Shown here piece after piece: positions 50,573 to 59,184 of a stretch of DNA of 64,000 nucleotides. Below the pieces are notes generated by a model. It made no database searches. It was not told where the DNA came from and saw only the letters and a program-made list of their open reading frames with translations. Each line of letters begins with the position of its first letter. Position 1 is the first letter of the stretch. Source of the DNA: Bacteroidota bacterium (GTDB lineage: Bacteria > Bacteroidota > Bacteroidia > Bacteroidales > Tannerellaceae); NCBI GenBank assembly GCA_023429375.1, contig JAEYVY010000007.1:496001-560000 (forward strand). The letters run 5' to 3'. A program made the translations under genes and the position numbers.

Positions 50573-53275
50573 TTAAAACTCCTGACCGATGATAAAGTGG
50601 AAATTGCTACCGCTTCGTTCAGTTGTGTTATTGTAGTTCGGTCTATCAAATCCATACGCCCAGTCGATACCCATAAGCCCGATCATCGGCAGGAAGATAC
50701 GTACACCAAAACCTGCAGAGCGTTTGAGGTTAAACGGATTGAAGTCTTTTAATTCTGTCCATGCATTACCTGCTTCAACGAAGGCTAAACCGTAGATGGT
50801 TGAAGAAGGCTCAAGCAAGAATGGGTAACGGAACTCCATAGCCAGGCGTGAGTAAGCATAACCCGGATTATAGTAGTCTGCGATACTACCGTTTTCGTAA
50901 CCTCTCAAACCTACTGTTTCCGTAGCAAATCCGCTTGAATAACCGGTCATACCATCACCACCCATATAGTAGGTTTCGAATGGTGAGCGTTTGTGTTTGT
51001 TATATTCACCTAAGAAGCCATATTCAACACGAGTCATTAAGACCGGTGTGCGCTTAACTGAAAGCGGAGCCAAAGGTGAGAATATTTTAGCTTTGAACTT
51101 CCATTTGTGGTACTCGATCAGTTTGTACTTATCGCCTGATTCTGTAGTCATTGATGCATAGTCTTTTCCATCCCATAATGAGTAAGGAGGTGTAGCAGCA
51201 ACTGACAATGAGAATTGTGATCCTACACGGGTATACAATGGGTTGTCGATAGAGCTACGTTGTAGCAACAATTCGAGGTTGATATTATGGCTTGTACCGT
51301 TACGCATATTCAGATAGTAGTTCATGTAATCCCAATCCTTCAGGATGTATACCTGATAGTTTAGAGTTGCCATGAATTGGAAGTAGTCATCCGGCCAGTT
51401 CAGACGTTTACCGTAACCGGCAGAAAGTCCTAACATCATGATGTACTTATCAGGGTTGTATGCTGCTTCGTAGTTGTAATAGCCACCTCCGTAGCCATTG
51501 CCATAACCGTATCCATTGCCATAACCGTATCCACTGCCATAACCGTATCCACCTAATCCGTAACCGTAACCACCTAATCCATAGCTATTATTGCTTAGAT
51601 AGCTGCTGCTGATATCAGATTGCTTTGAGAAGTAGGCACTAACAGATAAGGTGTTTGGACGCTTACCTCCGAACCAAGGATCCATAAATGAGATACTATA
51701 GGACTGGTAGTAACGACCGTTAGTTTGACCACTAAGCGTAAGTGTCTGTCCTTCCCCTTGTGGCAGGATACCCTTATAGCTTTTTGGATTTAAGAAGTTA
51801 CTCATGGAGAAGTTGGTGAAACGAAGACTCAGTTTACCGATTACCCCTGTCTGACCCCAACCGGCAGAGAATTCAATCTGGTCATTAGCCTTTGATGTCA
51901 GGTTGTATTCAATATCTACCGTTCCATTTTCTGGGTCGGGTAGTGGATTAGGGCTCATGTTTTCCGGGTCGAAATGTCCCATCTGCGCGATTTCACGAAT
52001 AGAACGCATCAAGTCTTCACGGCTGAAAAGCATACCTGGTTTTGTTCTTAACTCACGACGTACGATATCTTCATACAGACGGTCGTTACCATTGATGATG
52101 ATACGATTAATCGTTGCTTGCGTTCCTTCCTGTATACGTATTTCGAGTGAGATAGAGTCGTTCTGCAAGTCTACTTCTACCGGGTCTGCATTAAAGAATA
52201 AGTAACCGTTATTGAAGTACACATTCGAAACGGCATCATCATCAGTCGATAAGCGTTCGTTTAGTTTCTTTTGGTTGTAAACCTCACCCGGTTTCATGTT
52301 TAATACCGCTTCCAGGTAGTCGGTCGGATAGTGCGTATTACCCACAAAACGTATATCCTTCAGATAGTATTTCTGACCTTCTTCAACCGATAAGTATACA
52401 TTCACTCTTTTTTCATCAAAAGTGACCACACTATCAGCTATAAGGGTTGCATCGCGGAAACCTTTTTCGTTATATTTATCAATGATATTTTTCTTATCAT
52501 TTTCATATTCTTCAGAAGTAAACTTCTTTGTGCTGAATATTTCGCGTATGCTTGTTCTGAAATCGCGTTTTAAAGAGAACTTTTCGTTCGTCTTCTTCAT
52601 CGCCTTTTTAATCTCGTAATCGCTCAGCTGTTGATTGCCGGTAATAAAGATTTGATTGATCTTGGTCTTTTCGTTTTTGTCGATGTTGATATCCAATATA
52701 ACTTCTCCTTCTTTGGATACATTATCTTTTTGTACGATATCAATTTCTACATTCTTAAACCCTTTGGCATCGAAATATTTTTGAATCAGGATCTTGGCTC
52801 GATCTAAAAGGTTGGGGGTTACCTGATATCCTTTTCGTAAACCTAGCTTGGCATCCAAGTCTTCGCGTTCTCCTTTTTTAATACCCGTATAGTTGATTTC
52901 CGTAATTCTAGGGCGTTGTTTGAGTTGAATTTCGAGCCATACTTGGTCTCCTTCAATCTTTGTGGCCAGAATCTTTACATCAGAGAAAAGTCCGTTTCTC
53001 CAGAAGCGTTTGATTGCTCCCGTTATTTCATCGCCCGGTACTGCTACTTCATCTCCAACAGACAAACCGGACAAGCCGATTAATACATAATCCTCATAAT
53101 TATTTTTCACACCTGTTACCGCAATATCCGCAATTTTATATCGTTTTGGAGATAACGTGTATGAAACAACCGGCACTTCAGCCGGCACATCAACTTGGGT
53201 AGTGTCATTTTCCTGGGCAGAAACCCCATAGGCAAAGCCTAAGAAAAATAAGAATAGCACTAATCTTTTATACAT
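50573..53275 (-). CDS. bamA: BamA, outer-membrane protein assembly factor
   Basis: A 900-residue Omp85 protein that folds beta-barrels into the outer membrane. A signal (MYKRLVLFLFFLGFAYGVSAQ) is followed by five POTRA domains (about 45-470; for example FDAKGFKNVEIDIVQKDN, ISLEIRIQEGTQATINRIIINGNDRLYEDIVRRELRTKPG) and a 16-strand barrel with the L6 VRGF-type element as LRGYENGS and a C-terminal FHFIIGQEF. In an extracellular loop near residue 565-605 there is an unusual Gly/Tyr-rich tandem repeat. It follows uppS and precedes the ompH genes with short gaps. Confidence 0.96.
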   Translation of the reverse strand: MYKRLVLFLFFLGFAYGVSAQENDTTQVDVPAEVPVVSYTLSPKRYKIADIAVTGVKNNYEDYVLIGLSGLSVGDEVAVPGDEITGAIKRFWRNGLFSDVKILATKIEGDQVWLEIQLKQRPRITEINYTGIKKGEREDLDAKLGLRKGYQVTPNLLDRAKILIQKYFDAKGFKNVEIDIVQKDNVSKEGEVILDINIDKNEKTKINQIFITGNQQLSDYEIKKAMKKTNEKFSLKRDFRTSIREIFSTKKFTSEEYENDKKNIIDKYNEKGFRDATLIADSVVTFDEKRVNVYLSVEEGQKYYLKDIRFVGNTHYPTDYLEAVLNMKPGEVYNQKKLNERLSTDDDAVSNVYFNNGYLFFNADPVEVDLQNDSISLEIRIQEGTQATINRIIINGNDRLYEDIVRRELRTKPGMLFSREDLMRSIREIAQMGHFDPENMSPNPLPDPENGTVDIEYNLTSKANDQIEFSAGWGQTGVIGKLSLRFTNFSMSNFLNPKSYKGILPQGEGQTLTLSGQTNGRYYQSYSISFMDPWFGGKRPNTLSVSAYFSKQSDISSSYLSNNSYGLGGYGYGLGGYGYGSGYGYGNGYGYGNGYGGGYYNYEAAYNPDKYIMMLGLSAGYGKRLNWPDDYFQFMATLNYQVYILKDWDYMNYYLNMRNGTSHNINLELLLQRSSIDNPLYTRVGSQFSLSVAATPPYSLWDGKDYASMTTESGDKYKLIEYHKWKFKAKIFSPLAPLSVKRTPVLMTRVEYGFLGEYNKHKRSPFETYYMGGDGMTGYSSGFATETVGLRGYENGSIADYYNPGYAYSRLAMEFRYPFLLEPSSTIYGLAFVEAGNAWTELKDFNPFNLKRSAGFGVRIFLPMIGLMGIDWAYGFDRPNYNNTTERSGSNFHFIIGQEF
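51495..51590 (-). repeat. Tandem repeat inside bamA coding Gly/Tyr-rich loop
   Basis: Three 18-bp units of the form CCATTGCCATAACCGTAT (51495, 51513, 51531) are followed by two 21-bp units beginning CCACCTAATCC (51549, 51570). On the coding strand they give repeated GYGYGNGYG and GLGGYGYG blocks. Unit number could vary by slippage without breaking the frame, since both lengths are multiples of three. Confidence 0.9.
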
Positions 53276-53283
53276 ATTAACAG

Positions 53284-54033
53284 CTATTGTTTATAAATTA
53301 TTTGCTCACTAGTCTTGCCAAAACGTCTTTCACGTTGTTGGAAATACAAGATTGCTTCATATAACTCTTCTTCTCTAAAATCTGGCCAAAATACATCTGT
53401 AAAGTATAGTTCCGCATACGATAATTGCCAAAGCAAGAAATTGCTCAATCGCTTTTCGCCGCCTGTTCTAATCAACAAATCCGGATCCGGTATATCTTTC
53501 GTTGTAAGATGGTCTGAAACGAATTGTTCCGTAATATCTTCGGGTTTAATTTCATTCTCCTTTACCTTTTCAGCTAGTCTACGGAAGGTATCGGTCAACT
53601 CCCAACGTGAGGAATAACTTAGCGCTAAAACAAGTGTAGTGCCGGTGTTGACTGACGTCTGATTGATACAATCTTGTAGTGTGGCTCGCGTCTTCTCCGG
53701 CAATTGGAGCAGATTACCTATTGCCATAAGACGGACATTGTTCTTCATCAAGTCCGGCGTCTCTCTGTGTATGGCGGTTACCAGTAAGTCCATCAGGGCA
53801 CGAACTTCCTCTTCAGGGCGGTTCCAATTCTCTGTCGAAAAGGTATAGACGGTGAGATATTTTAGCCCTATAGCAGTAGCTGCTTCTACAACCTTACGAA
53901 CGGACACGACGCCTTCTTGATGACCAAAGCTTCTGTCTTTTCCTTGTGCTTTAGCCCATCTGCCGTTTCCATCCATAATAACCGCAACGTGTTGCGGTAA
54001 ACTACTTCTATCTATTTTATCCTTTAGTGACAT
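53284..54033 (-). CDS. uppS: Isoprenyl transferase (undecaprenyl pyrophosphate synthase)
   Basis: Builds the C55 lipid carrier for cell-wall and LPS sugars. From ATG 54033 the 249-residue protein has VAVIMDGNGRWAKAQGKDRSFGHQ (Asp near 21), TVYTFSTENWNRP, and PDLLIRTGGEKRLSNFLLWQLSYAELYFTDVFWPDF, the C-terminal signature. The longer frame from 54114 runs into the DUF6089-type gene (61-base overlap); the 54033 start leaves 20 bases between them and fits the family length, so it is preferred. It sits eight bases upstream of bamA on the minus strand. Confidence 0.95.
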   Translation of the reverse strand: MSLKDKIDRSSLPQHVAVIMDGNGRWAKAQGKDRSFGHQEGVVSVRKVVEAATAIGLKYLTVYTFSTENWNRPEEEVRALMDLLVTAIHRETPDLMKNNVRLMAIGNLLQLPEKTRATLQDCINQTSVNTGTTLVLALSYSSRWELTDTFRRLAEKVKENEIKPEDITEQFVSDHLTTKDIPDPDLLIRTGGEKRLSNFLLWQLSYAELYFTDVFWPDFREEELYEAILYFQQRERRFGKTSEQIIYKQ

Positions 54034-54053
54034 ACGTCTTCTATTTTCTTCAT

Positions 54054-54758
54054 TCAATAACCGGAAAAGCTCTGGATGTTGTTGCAGGGTTTTTTCCGTG
54101 GACCGAAGTCCCAAGTAACAGACACTAGTACTAGTGAATGCCAGTCATTATTCTTTAACCAATCAGCGTTCAATCCGTAAGGGTCGTCCAAAATATCATC
54201 ACCTTCAAACCTGTCTCCAAACAATTTTCGGACCGTAAACTCACAGCCTAGATTGACTCTGTTTTTAATTTTATATTTTACACCGACTCCCAAAGGGATA
54301 TTCGGTCCGACAAATGTACTACTTCCTCCTGTAGCAACGGTCATTCCAAGACCGAAAGTTAAATAGGGACTTAGTCTGCGCGTATTTATATACGCGTATT
54401 TGTCGCTGTAAGGGAAAAAGTTAAACTCTATTTGACCCCCAAAGTCAATCACATTGCGGTCAAACGAGGTCTCAGCATGATCCGGAAAGACATTGTCTAG
54501 TCCTTCTGTACTACCGGAAACCTTAGCCCATGAAAGACTACCTTTTAATGCAACCCTGAAATTGGCATTGTAGCGGAAAATACCGCCAAAAGCCGGACTA
54601 ATCGTCTTAAAAGGTGACGTTTTATTTGCATCTCCCATATAAGCAGATGCACCTGCTATTCCTCCTATCTCGTACTTATATTCCTGTGAATAAAGACTTA
54701 AAGAGGAAATCAAAAACAGGGTAATTATGGTTAGCCGCTGAAACGAAGTTGAAGTCAT
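54054..54758 (-). CDS. DUF6089-type outer membrane beta-barrel protein
   Basis: A 234-residue exported protein (hydrophobic leader FQRLTIITLFLISSLSLYSQ). The mature part is a small barrel: YEIGGIAGASAYMGDANK, FGGIFRYNANFRVALKGSLSWA, GLGMTVATGGSST, VGVKYKIKNRVNLGCEFTVRKLFGDRF. The set agrees with the DUF6089 family that is regularly found next to uppS and bamA in Bacteroidetes. It probably functions in envelope assembly, but this is not proven. The C-terminus (FGPRKKPCNNIQSFSGY) is unlike a standard barrel end. Confidence 0.85.
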   Translation of the reverse strand: MTSTSFQRLTIITLFLISSLSLYSQEYKYEIGGIAGASAYMGDANKTSPFKTISPAFGGIFRYNANFRVALKGSLSWAKVSGSTEGLDNVFPDHAETSFDRNVIDFGGQIEFNFFPYSDKYAYINTRRLSPYLTFGLGMTVATGGSSTFVGPNIPLGVGVKYKIKNRVNLGCEFTVRKLFGDRFEGDDILDDPYGLNADWLKNNDWHSLVLVSVTWDFGPRKKPCNNIQSFSGY

Positions 54759-54836
54759 ATGCTTTATCTTATAAATTCACACCTTCCTTTTTAACGGCAA
54801 AAGCTTCGTAAAATTATACTTCTCTGAGCAGAAGTA

Positions 54837-56207
54837 TTATTTTCTAAACCCTAATCTATTTATACGTCCTCTCCAGAGTTCTTCCAAATCATTTTTCCCT
54901 TTAGCATCTTTTCCGCCGAAAAGATACATGAAGTTGGTTTTGTTGTCGACAATCATCGAAGCATAGGCGCGTGCTTTATAGGTTTGAGGCATCACGACCA
55001 AAGTGTCCGATAGTGCCCAAGTTATACCGTTATCTCTTGAGCGGTATATGTCTTTTAATGCTTTGCCATCTTTATCAAAACCTCCAATTAGGAAGAAGGT
55101 GGAATCATATTGTGCAATCGAAGCTCCCTCTCTATTTCCGAAACCTTGTAAAGGATTTGTTGATACCCAGTTTAATCCGTCCATTGTTGACCAGATATCC
55201 GAAAGGATGCTTCCTCCGGCATTCTTACCCCCTGCCAATAGTAGACGTTCGCGGAACATTTGATTGTAGGATAATACAGCCGATCCGGATAGCGGAAATT
55301 GGGCTGGAACTGTTTTACCTACTGTCCAAACACCCTCTTTATTCATGCTGGCAAAATGAGATAGACCGTCGACGGATGCTATAATCGCTAAAGCAGAAGG
55401 TATTTTAGCGGTTTTCTCTTCTTTTAATACCCCAAGTACCGATACAACTGCCGGAGAATTATCTACCACTTCCCATGCTTTACCGTTTGAAGAGCGATAT
55501 AGCTTTTGATCTGAAGCAGGCACATAAAGTTGTCCCTCATATTCGTTAAGGAATTCCCACTTTACCTGTGCGGCTGGCAATCCCGTGAGTTGTTTTGATT
55601 CCCAATTAGATAAGTCTGAAGGATTCGCTGTGTATAAGTTATTTCCTTCAGCATTTCGTGTAAACATATAGTATTGCTCAACATTTTCAGGTGCAAAAGC
55701 AATAACCTTACGTTCAATAACGGACGTTCCGGGGAGGTTGCCGTTCTCTAAAGTCCAAACCATCGAGTCGGGAATGACTTGATGTATATTAAGTTTGGTT
55801 TCGTATGCTTTTTTAGTTTCTCCGTCGTAGGCAGTTATTAAGAATATCACTGGCTTTGAATAGTCTAAAGAATCATTTCCATTCCAATAGATTGTATCGC
55901 CAACTGCTTCTTGCATCACTTGAACCGTACCAATACTGATTGAAGAAATATAAGAAACTTTGGCTATCACTTTGTCAACTTTAGTTCCGTAGGGTAAAGA
56001 ATCTGCATTGAATATTCGTCCGCCTATCTGATCTATAGTAAACTTCGTCGTCTCCAATTCCGGAATAGAGTCGTGCGAAAGTGAAAAAGAACTAATTTGA
56101 CAGTTTTTCGCTATGTCGATTTCATAATCGTCGCCTGAACCAAGGCAGGAAGACAACAACAGCGTAAAACAACCTGTAAAAAATAAAAGTATCCTATTTT
56201 CCATCAA
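54837..56207 (-). CDS. DUF6242-type lipoprotein with kelch-like repeats
   Basis: A 456-residue surface or periplasmic lipoprotein (RILLFFTGCFTLLLSSC, Cys near 21). The N-terminal domain is Ig-like (EIDIAKNCQISSFSLSHDSIPELETTKFTIDQ; Leu/Asp pattern). The rest is a beta-propeller with kelch-type units (RERLLLAGGKNAGGSILSDIWSTMDGLNW, FFLIGGFDKDGKALKDIYRSRDNGITW, NFMYLFGGKDAKGKNDLEELWRGRIN). The family is common and uncharacterised in Bacteroides. It lies upstream of the DUF6089-type gene on the same strand with an 80-base gap. A second Met at residue 2 is also possible as start. Confidence 0.85.
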   Translation of the reverse strand: MMENRILLFFTGCFTLLLSSCLGSGDDYEIDIAKNCQISSFSLSHDSIPELETTKFTIDQIGGRIFNADSLPYGTKVDKVIAKVSYISSISIGTVQVMQEAVGDTIYWNGNDSLDYSKPVIFLITAYDGETKKAYETKLNIHQVIPDSMVWTLENGNLPGTSVIERKVIAFAPENVEQYYMFTRNAEGNNLYTANPSDLSNWESKQLTGLPAAQVKWEFLNEYEGQLYVPASDQKLYRSSNGKAWEVVDNSPAVVSVLGVLKEEKTAKIPSALAIIASVDGLSHFASMNKEGVWTVGKTVPAQFPLSGSAVLSYNQMFRERLLLAGGKNAGGSILSDIWSTMDGLNWVSTNPLQGFGNREGASIAQYDSTFFLIGGFDKDGKALKDIYRSRDNGITWALSDTLVVMPQTYKARAYASMIVDNKTNFMYLFGGKDAKGKNDLEELWRGRINRLGFRK

Positions 56208-56592
56208 AACTTAAGTTTGTTTCATAACTAAGGCACAAAAGTAGAAACATTTTTGGCTTTCTACCTCAAAGCACCTATAATTTATAATATTTTAGTGACA
56301 AATACACAATTGATTAATTTTTTTAAGAACACATTTTCTTCTCTCCAATAGTGGCTTTTAGGGGGTGAAATAGGTGTCTGAAAAATGAAATACGGCTATC
56401 AACGAGGAAAACATTAGCCTTTGTTGCGATTTAATTCGGAGAGTGAAAAATGAAGAAAGAAGGGGAAATATGAAATATGTCTGTTTCTTAACAGGTAAAA
56501 AGCTCTGTGTTGTATGTTTATCCTATTGGTTGATAAAGAGCTTGCAGGACTTCAATTATTGCTTATATCTTTGTGCGGAAAAATGAAGTATT
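56208..56592. other. Divergent intergenic region with two promoters
   Basis: A 385-base gap. A minus-strand TACTTTTG (56236-56243) is placed for the DUF6242-type gene, 29 bases upstream. A plus-strand TATCTTTG (56566-56573) with TTG 21 bases upstream (56542-56544) is placed for the phosphatase gene. The middle is AT-rich with no coding signal. Confidence 0.6.
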
Positions 56593-57084
56593 ATGAAATC
56601 AAAGAAAGAATATAAGATTTTATTTGTCTGTTTAGGTAATATTTGTCGTTCGCCTTCTGCTGAAGCAATCATGAAAAAACTTGTAGCCGATGCAGGACTA
56701 CAAGATAGGATTCTAATCGATTCGGCAGGTATGCATGGCTACCATGAAGGGGAACTCCCTGATTCAAGAATGAGAATGCATGCTTCCAGAAGGGGGTATA
56801 AGTTAGATTCTCGTTCTCGCCCGGTAAAGAATGCTGATTTTTACGATTTCGATCTGATTATCGGAATGGACGATAGTAATATATCCGCTTTGCAACGCAA
56901 GGCTCCCGACGTTGAATCGCTGGAGAAAATTCATCGGATGACCGACTTTTCGCGCAACAAGTTATACGACCACGTGCCCGACCCGTATTATGGTGGCGCT
57001 TCCGGCTTTGAATTGGTGCTAGATTTGCTGGAAGATGCCTGTGCTGGTTTGTTGGAGACTATTTTTTCAACTCTGGATAACTGA
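56593..57084 (+). CDS. Low-molecular-weight protein-tyrosine phosphatase
   Basis: A 163-residue cytoplasmic phosphatase. The active-site P-loop VCLGNICRSPSAEAI (CX5R, Cys 13, Arg 19, Ser 20) is at the N-terminus, and the general-acid Asp is in the DHVPDPYYGG motif near residue 130. In capsule-forming bacteria such enzymes reset BY-kinases that control exopolysaccharide assembly; no kinase is near here. The 3' end overlaps the convergent HD hydrolase gene by 26 bases. Confidence 0.94.
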   Translation: MKSKKEYKILFVCLGNICRSPSAEAIMKKLVADAGLQDRILIDSAGMHGYHEGELPDSRMRMHASRRGYKLDSRSRPVKNADFYDFDLIIGMDDSNISALQRKAPDVESLEKIHRMTDFSRNKLYDHVPDPYYGGASGFELVLDLLEDACAGLLETIFSTLDN

Positions 57085-59089
57085 TGCGTGTGTGATACAT
57101 CGTTTTTAATTTCTCGATAAAGACTTGCTTCACTTCTTCTACATCTCGGAAGGTAAGTGGAGCGTTTTTTAATAGTCCTTCTTCCAGTTGGCTGTCTATA
57201 AGTCTGTTGACTAATTCGCTAATACCTTCTTCTGTATGCTCTTTCAAGCTTCTAGAGGTTGCTTCAACAGTGTCGGCCATCATGACAATTGCTGTTTCTT
57301 GCGTAAATGGGTTGGGGCCCGGGTAAGTGAATATCGTTTCGTCAATCTCTCGGTCCGGATACTTGTTTTTAAATGAATTATAGAAATATTTTACTTTCCC
57401 TTTGCCGTGATGTGTACGAATGAAGTCAATTATGGCTTCGGGCAGCATTTCCTTTTCAGCGATCTTCACACCTTCTGTAACGTGGCTGATGATAATCTGC
57501 GCACTTTCTTCAAATGGGAGTTGGTTATGTGGGTTGACGCTGTTCTGATTTTCTGTGAAGAATACCGGATTAACCATTTTCCCTATATCATGATACATAG
57601 CTCCCGTACGGGCCAATGGTCCGTTAGCTCCGATTCTTGTTGCTGCTGCCGACGCGAGAATGGAAACCTGAAGCGAATGCTGGAAAGTGCCGGGAGCTGT
57701 TTCTGATAATTTACGCAGGGTAGGGTTGTTGATGTTGGACAGTTCTACCAACGTAATGCTTGATATGTATCCAAATGTCTTTTCAAGGAAATAAACCAAT
57801 ACATAGGCAAACATCAGCAAAATAAAGTTGATGCCAAAGTATAGGATCATAGTCCAGTTGATCTTTCCAAAATCAGCTTCTTGATAAATAGTAATCGCCA
57901 AATAGGCAATCGTATAAGAAAGGAAGATGAAGAAAGCAGAGCTAATCAACTGCGATCGCTGTGATAGTTCTTTTAGACTGAATATGGATACCAATCCGGC
58001 GATGATCTGCAAACTAAGAAACTCAAACGGGAAAGGAGCCATCAGCGAACAGAGCATAGCAATCATTAAATGTGTAAAAAATGCAGTACGCGAATCAAAG
58101 AATGTTCTGATAACTATTGGAACAATTCCAAAAGGAATGATATAGATATTGAACAGGCTTTGACTAATGCAAATCTCTGCCAGCAGGGAAGGAATGAGGA
58201 TACATAGAAGTAGAAACAACGTATGCTTTCTATTACCTAATATTTTGGGACGGAAAGAGAATAGGTACAACCAAAAGCAGGTCATGACCACCAAGACATA
58301 GACAAACTGTCCGGCCATGATAATACTTTGTCTTTTACCACCACCCGATTTAGATTCATGCACGATTTTGAGTGATCTTAAAACATTGAATGTATGGTTG
58401 TCGATAATCTCGCCACGGTCAACGATACGCTCACCAGCCTGTATCATTCCGTTCGCGATAGGCACGCTTTTTAATAGTTCGTCTTTCACCCTTTCGCTTG
58501 TTGCTTCGTCGTAAGTCACGTTTTCCGTCAAGAAATTGTTGATGTTGCATGACTGAAGTAACCTTTTATTGTAGTTTGACGGAGCATTGTTCATGATGAA
58601 CTCATAGGCCGTTTTTACGGTAAAGAAATCACTCGAATAATAAAGTTGCGCAACATTTGACTTAAGGAGATTGACTTGTGTAACGGATTTGTTGAATAGC
58701 TTGTCGAATTCATCAGCGGAGATGATTCCTCGTTCGTACAAGTCTGTTAAACTGCGATCTATGTATTGCATGTACTCGGCAGGAACAGTGTTGGTCAACT
58801 GCTTAGCGTAGAACTCTCGGAGTTTGCTTTTCTGTTTTGTTGCAATCTCTGTGTCAAGTCTATAATAAGGAGAGAACTTCTTGAGTGCGCTATCCTTTTC
58901 GGCTTCCACTTCTTCGTTAGTTTTATAAATGGGGAAGTCTTGTGGAGCAGTCAATAAACCATAGCGCCAAGGCTTGCCTTCAAAGAATTGATACCTAAAA
59001 AGACCTTCTCTCGGGAAGAAATAGGCAATTAAGATAATGACTATCAAAAAGAGGAAAATGGTGGGTATATTGTTTTTCTTTAGCTCCAT
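57059..59089 (-). CDS. HD-domain membrane phosphohydrolase (PgpH/7TMR-HD)
   Basis: A 676-residue protein with a leading TM (NNIPTIFLFLIVIILIAYFF), an extracytoplasmic 7TMR-HDED-like domain (residues 35-260), seven transmembrane helices (about 270-450) and a C-terminal cytoplasmic HD domain. Metal ligands: LRKLSETAPGTFQHSLQVSILA, ARTGAMYHDIGKM (HD pair) and THHGKGKVKYFY. The family includes PgpH, a cyclic di-AMP phosphodiesterase, so this is the likely degrader of c-di-AMP here; the activity is inferred. It converges with the LMW phosphatase gene and lies close to the divergent gltX. Confidence 0.9.
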   Translation of the reverse strand: MELKKNNIPTIFLFLIVIILIAYFFPREGLFRYQFFEGKPWRYGLLTAPQDFPIYKTNEEVEAEKDSALKKFSPYYRLDTEIATKQKSKLREFYAKQLTNTVPAEYMQYIDRSLTDLYERGIISADEFDKLFNKSVTQVNLLKSNVAQLYYSSDFFTVKTAYEFIMNNAPSNYNKRLLQSCNINNFLTENVTYDEATSERVKDELLKSVPIANGMIQAGERIVDRGEIIDNHTFNVLRSLKIVHESKSGGGKRQSIIMAGQFVYVLVVMTCFWLYLFSFRPKILGNRKHTLFLLLCILIPSLLAEICISQSLFNIYIIPFGIVPIVIRTFFDSRTAFFTHLMIAMLCSLMAPFPFEFLSLQIIAGLVSIFSLKELSQRSQLISSAFFIFLSYTIAYLAITIYQEADFGKINWTMILYFGINFILLMFAYVLVYFLEKTFGYISSITLVELSNINNPTLRKLSETAPGTFQHSLQVSILASAAATRIGANGPLARTGAMYHDIGKMVNPVFFTENQNSVNPHNQLPFEESAQIIISHVTEGVKIAEKEMLPEAIIDFIRTHHGKGKVKYFYNSFKNKYPDREIDETIFTYPGPNPFTQETAIVMMADTVEATSRSLKEHTEEGISELVNRLIDSQLEEGLLKNAPLTFRDVEEVKQVFIEKLKTMYHTRISYPELKK

Positions 59090-59150
59090 AACTACTAGTG
59101 TTTGAAGCCGAAATGTACATAAAAAAGTTTAGTATGCGAAAAAAAAGCTC

Positions 59151-59158
59151 TACTTTTG
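59151..59158 (+). promoter_or_regulatory. Promoter -7 box of gltX
   Basis: TACTTTTG matches TAnnTTTG with a TTTA 19 bases upstream (59128-59131). It lies inside the longest reading frame, so translation should begin at ATG 59185. Confidence 0.6.
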
Positions 59159-59184
59159 CCCCATTATTATTCAATATAAAGGAG

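Noticed and set aside
51495..51590. Possible CRISPR array
   Set aside because: The repeats are contiguous, without spacers, in frame with bamA and code for Gly/Tyr. They are a coding tandem repeat.
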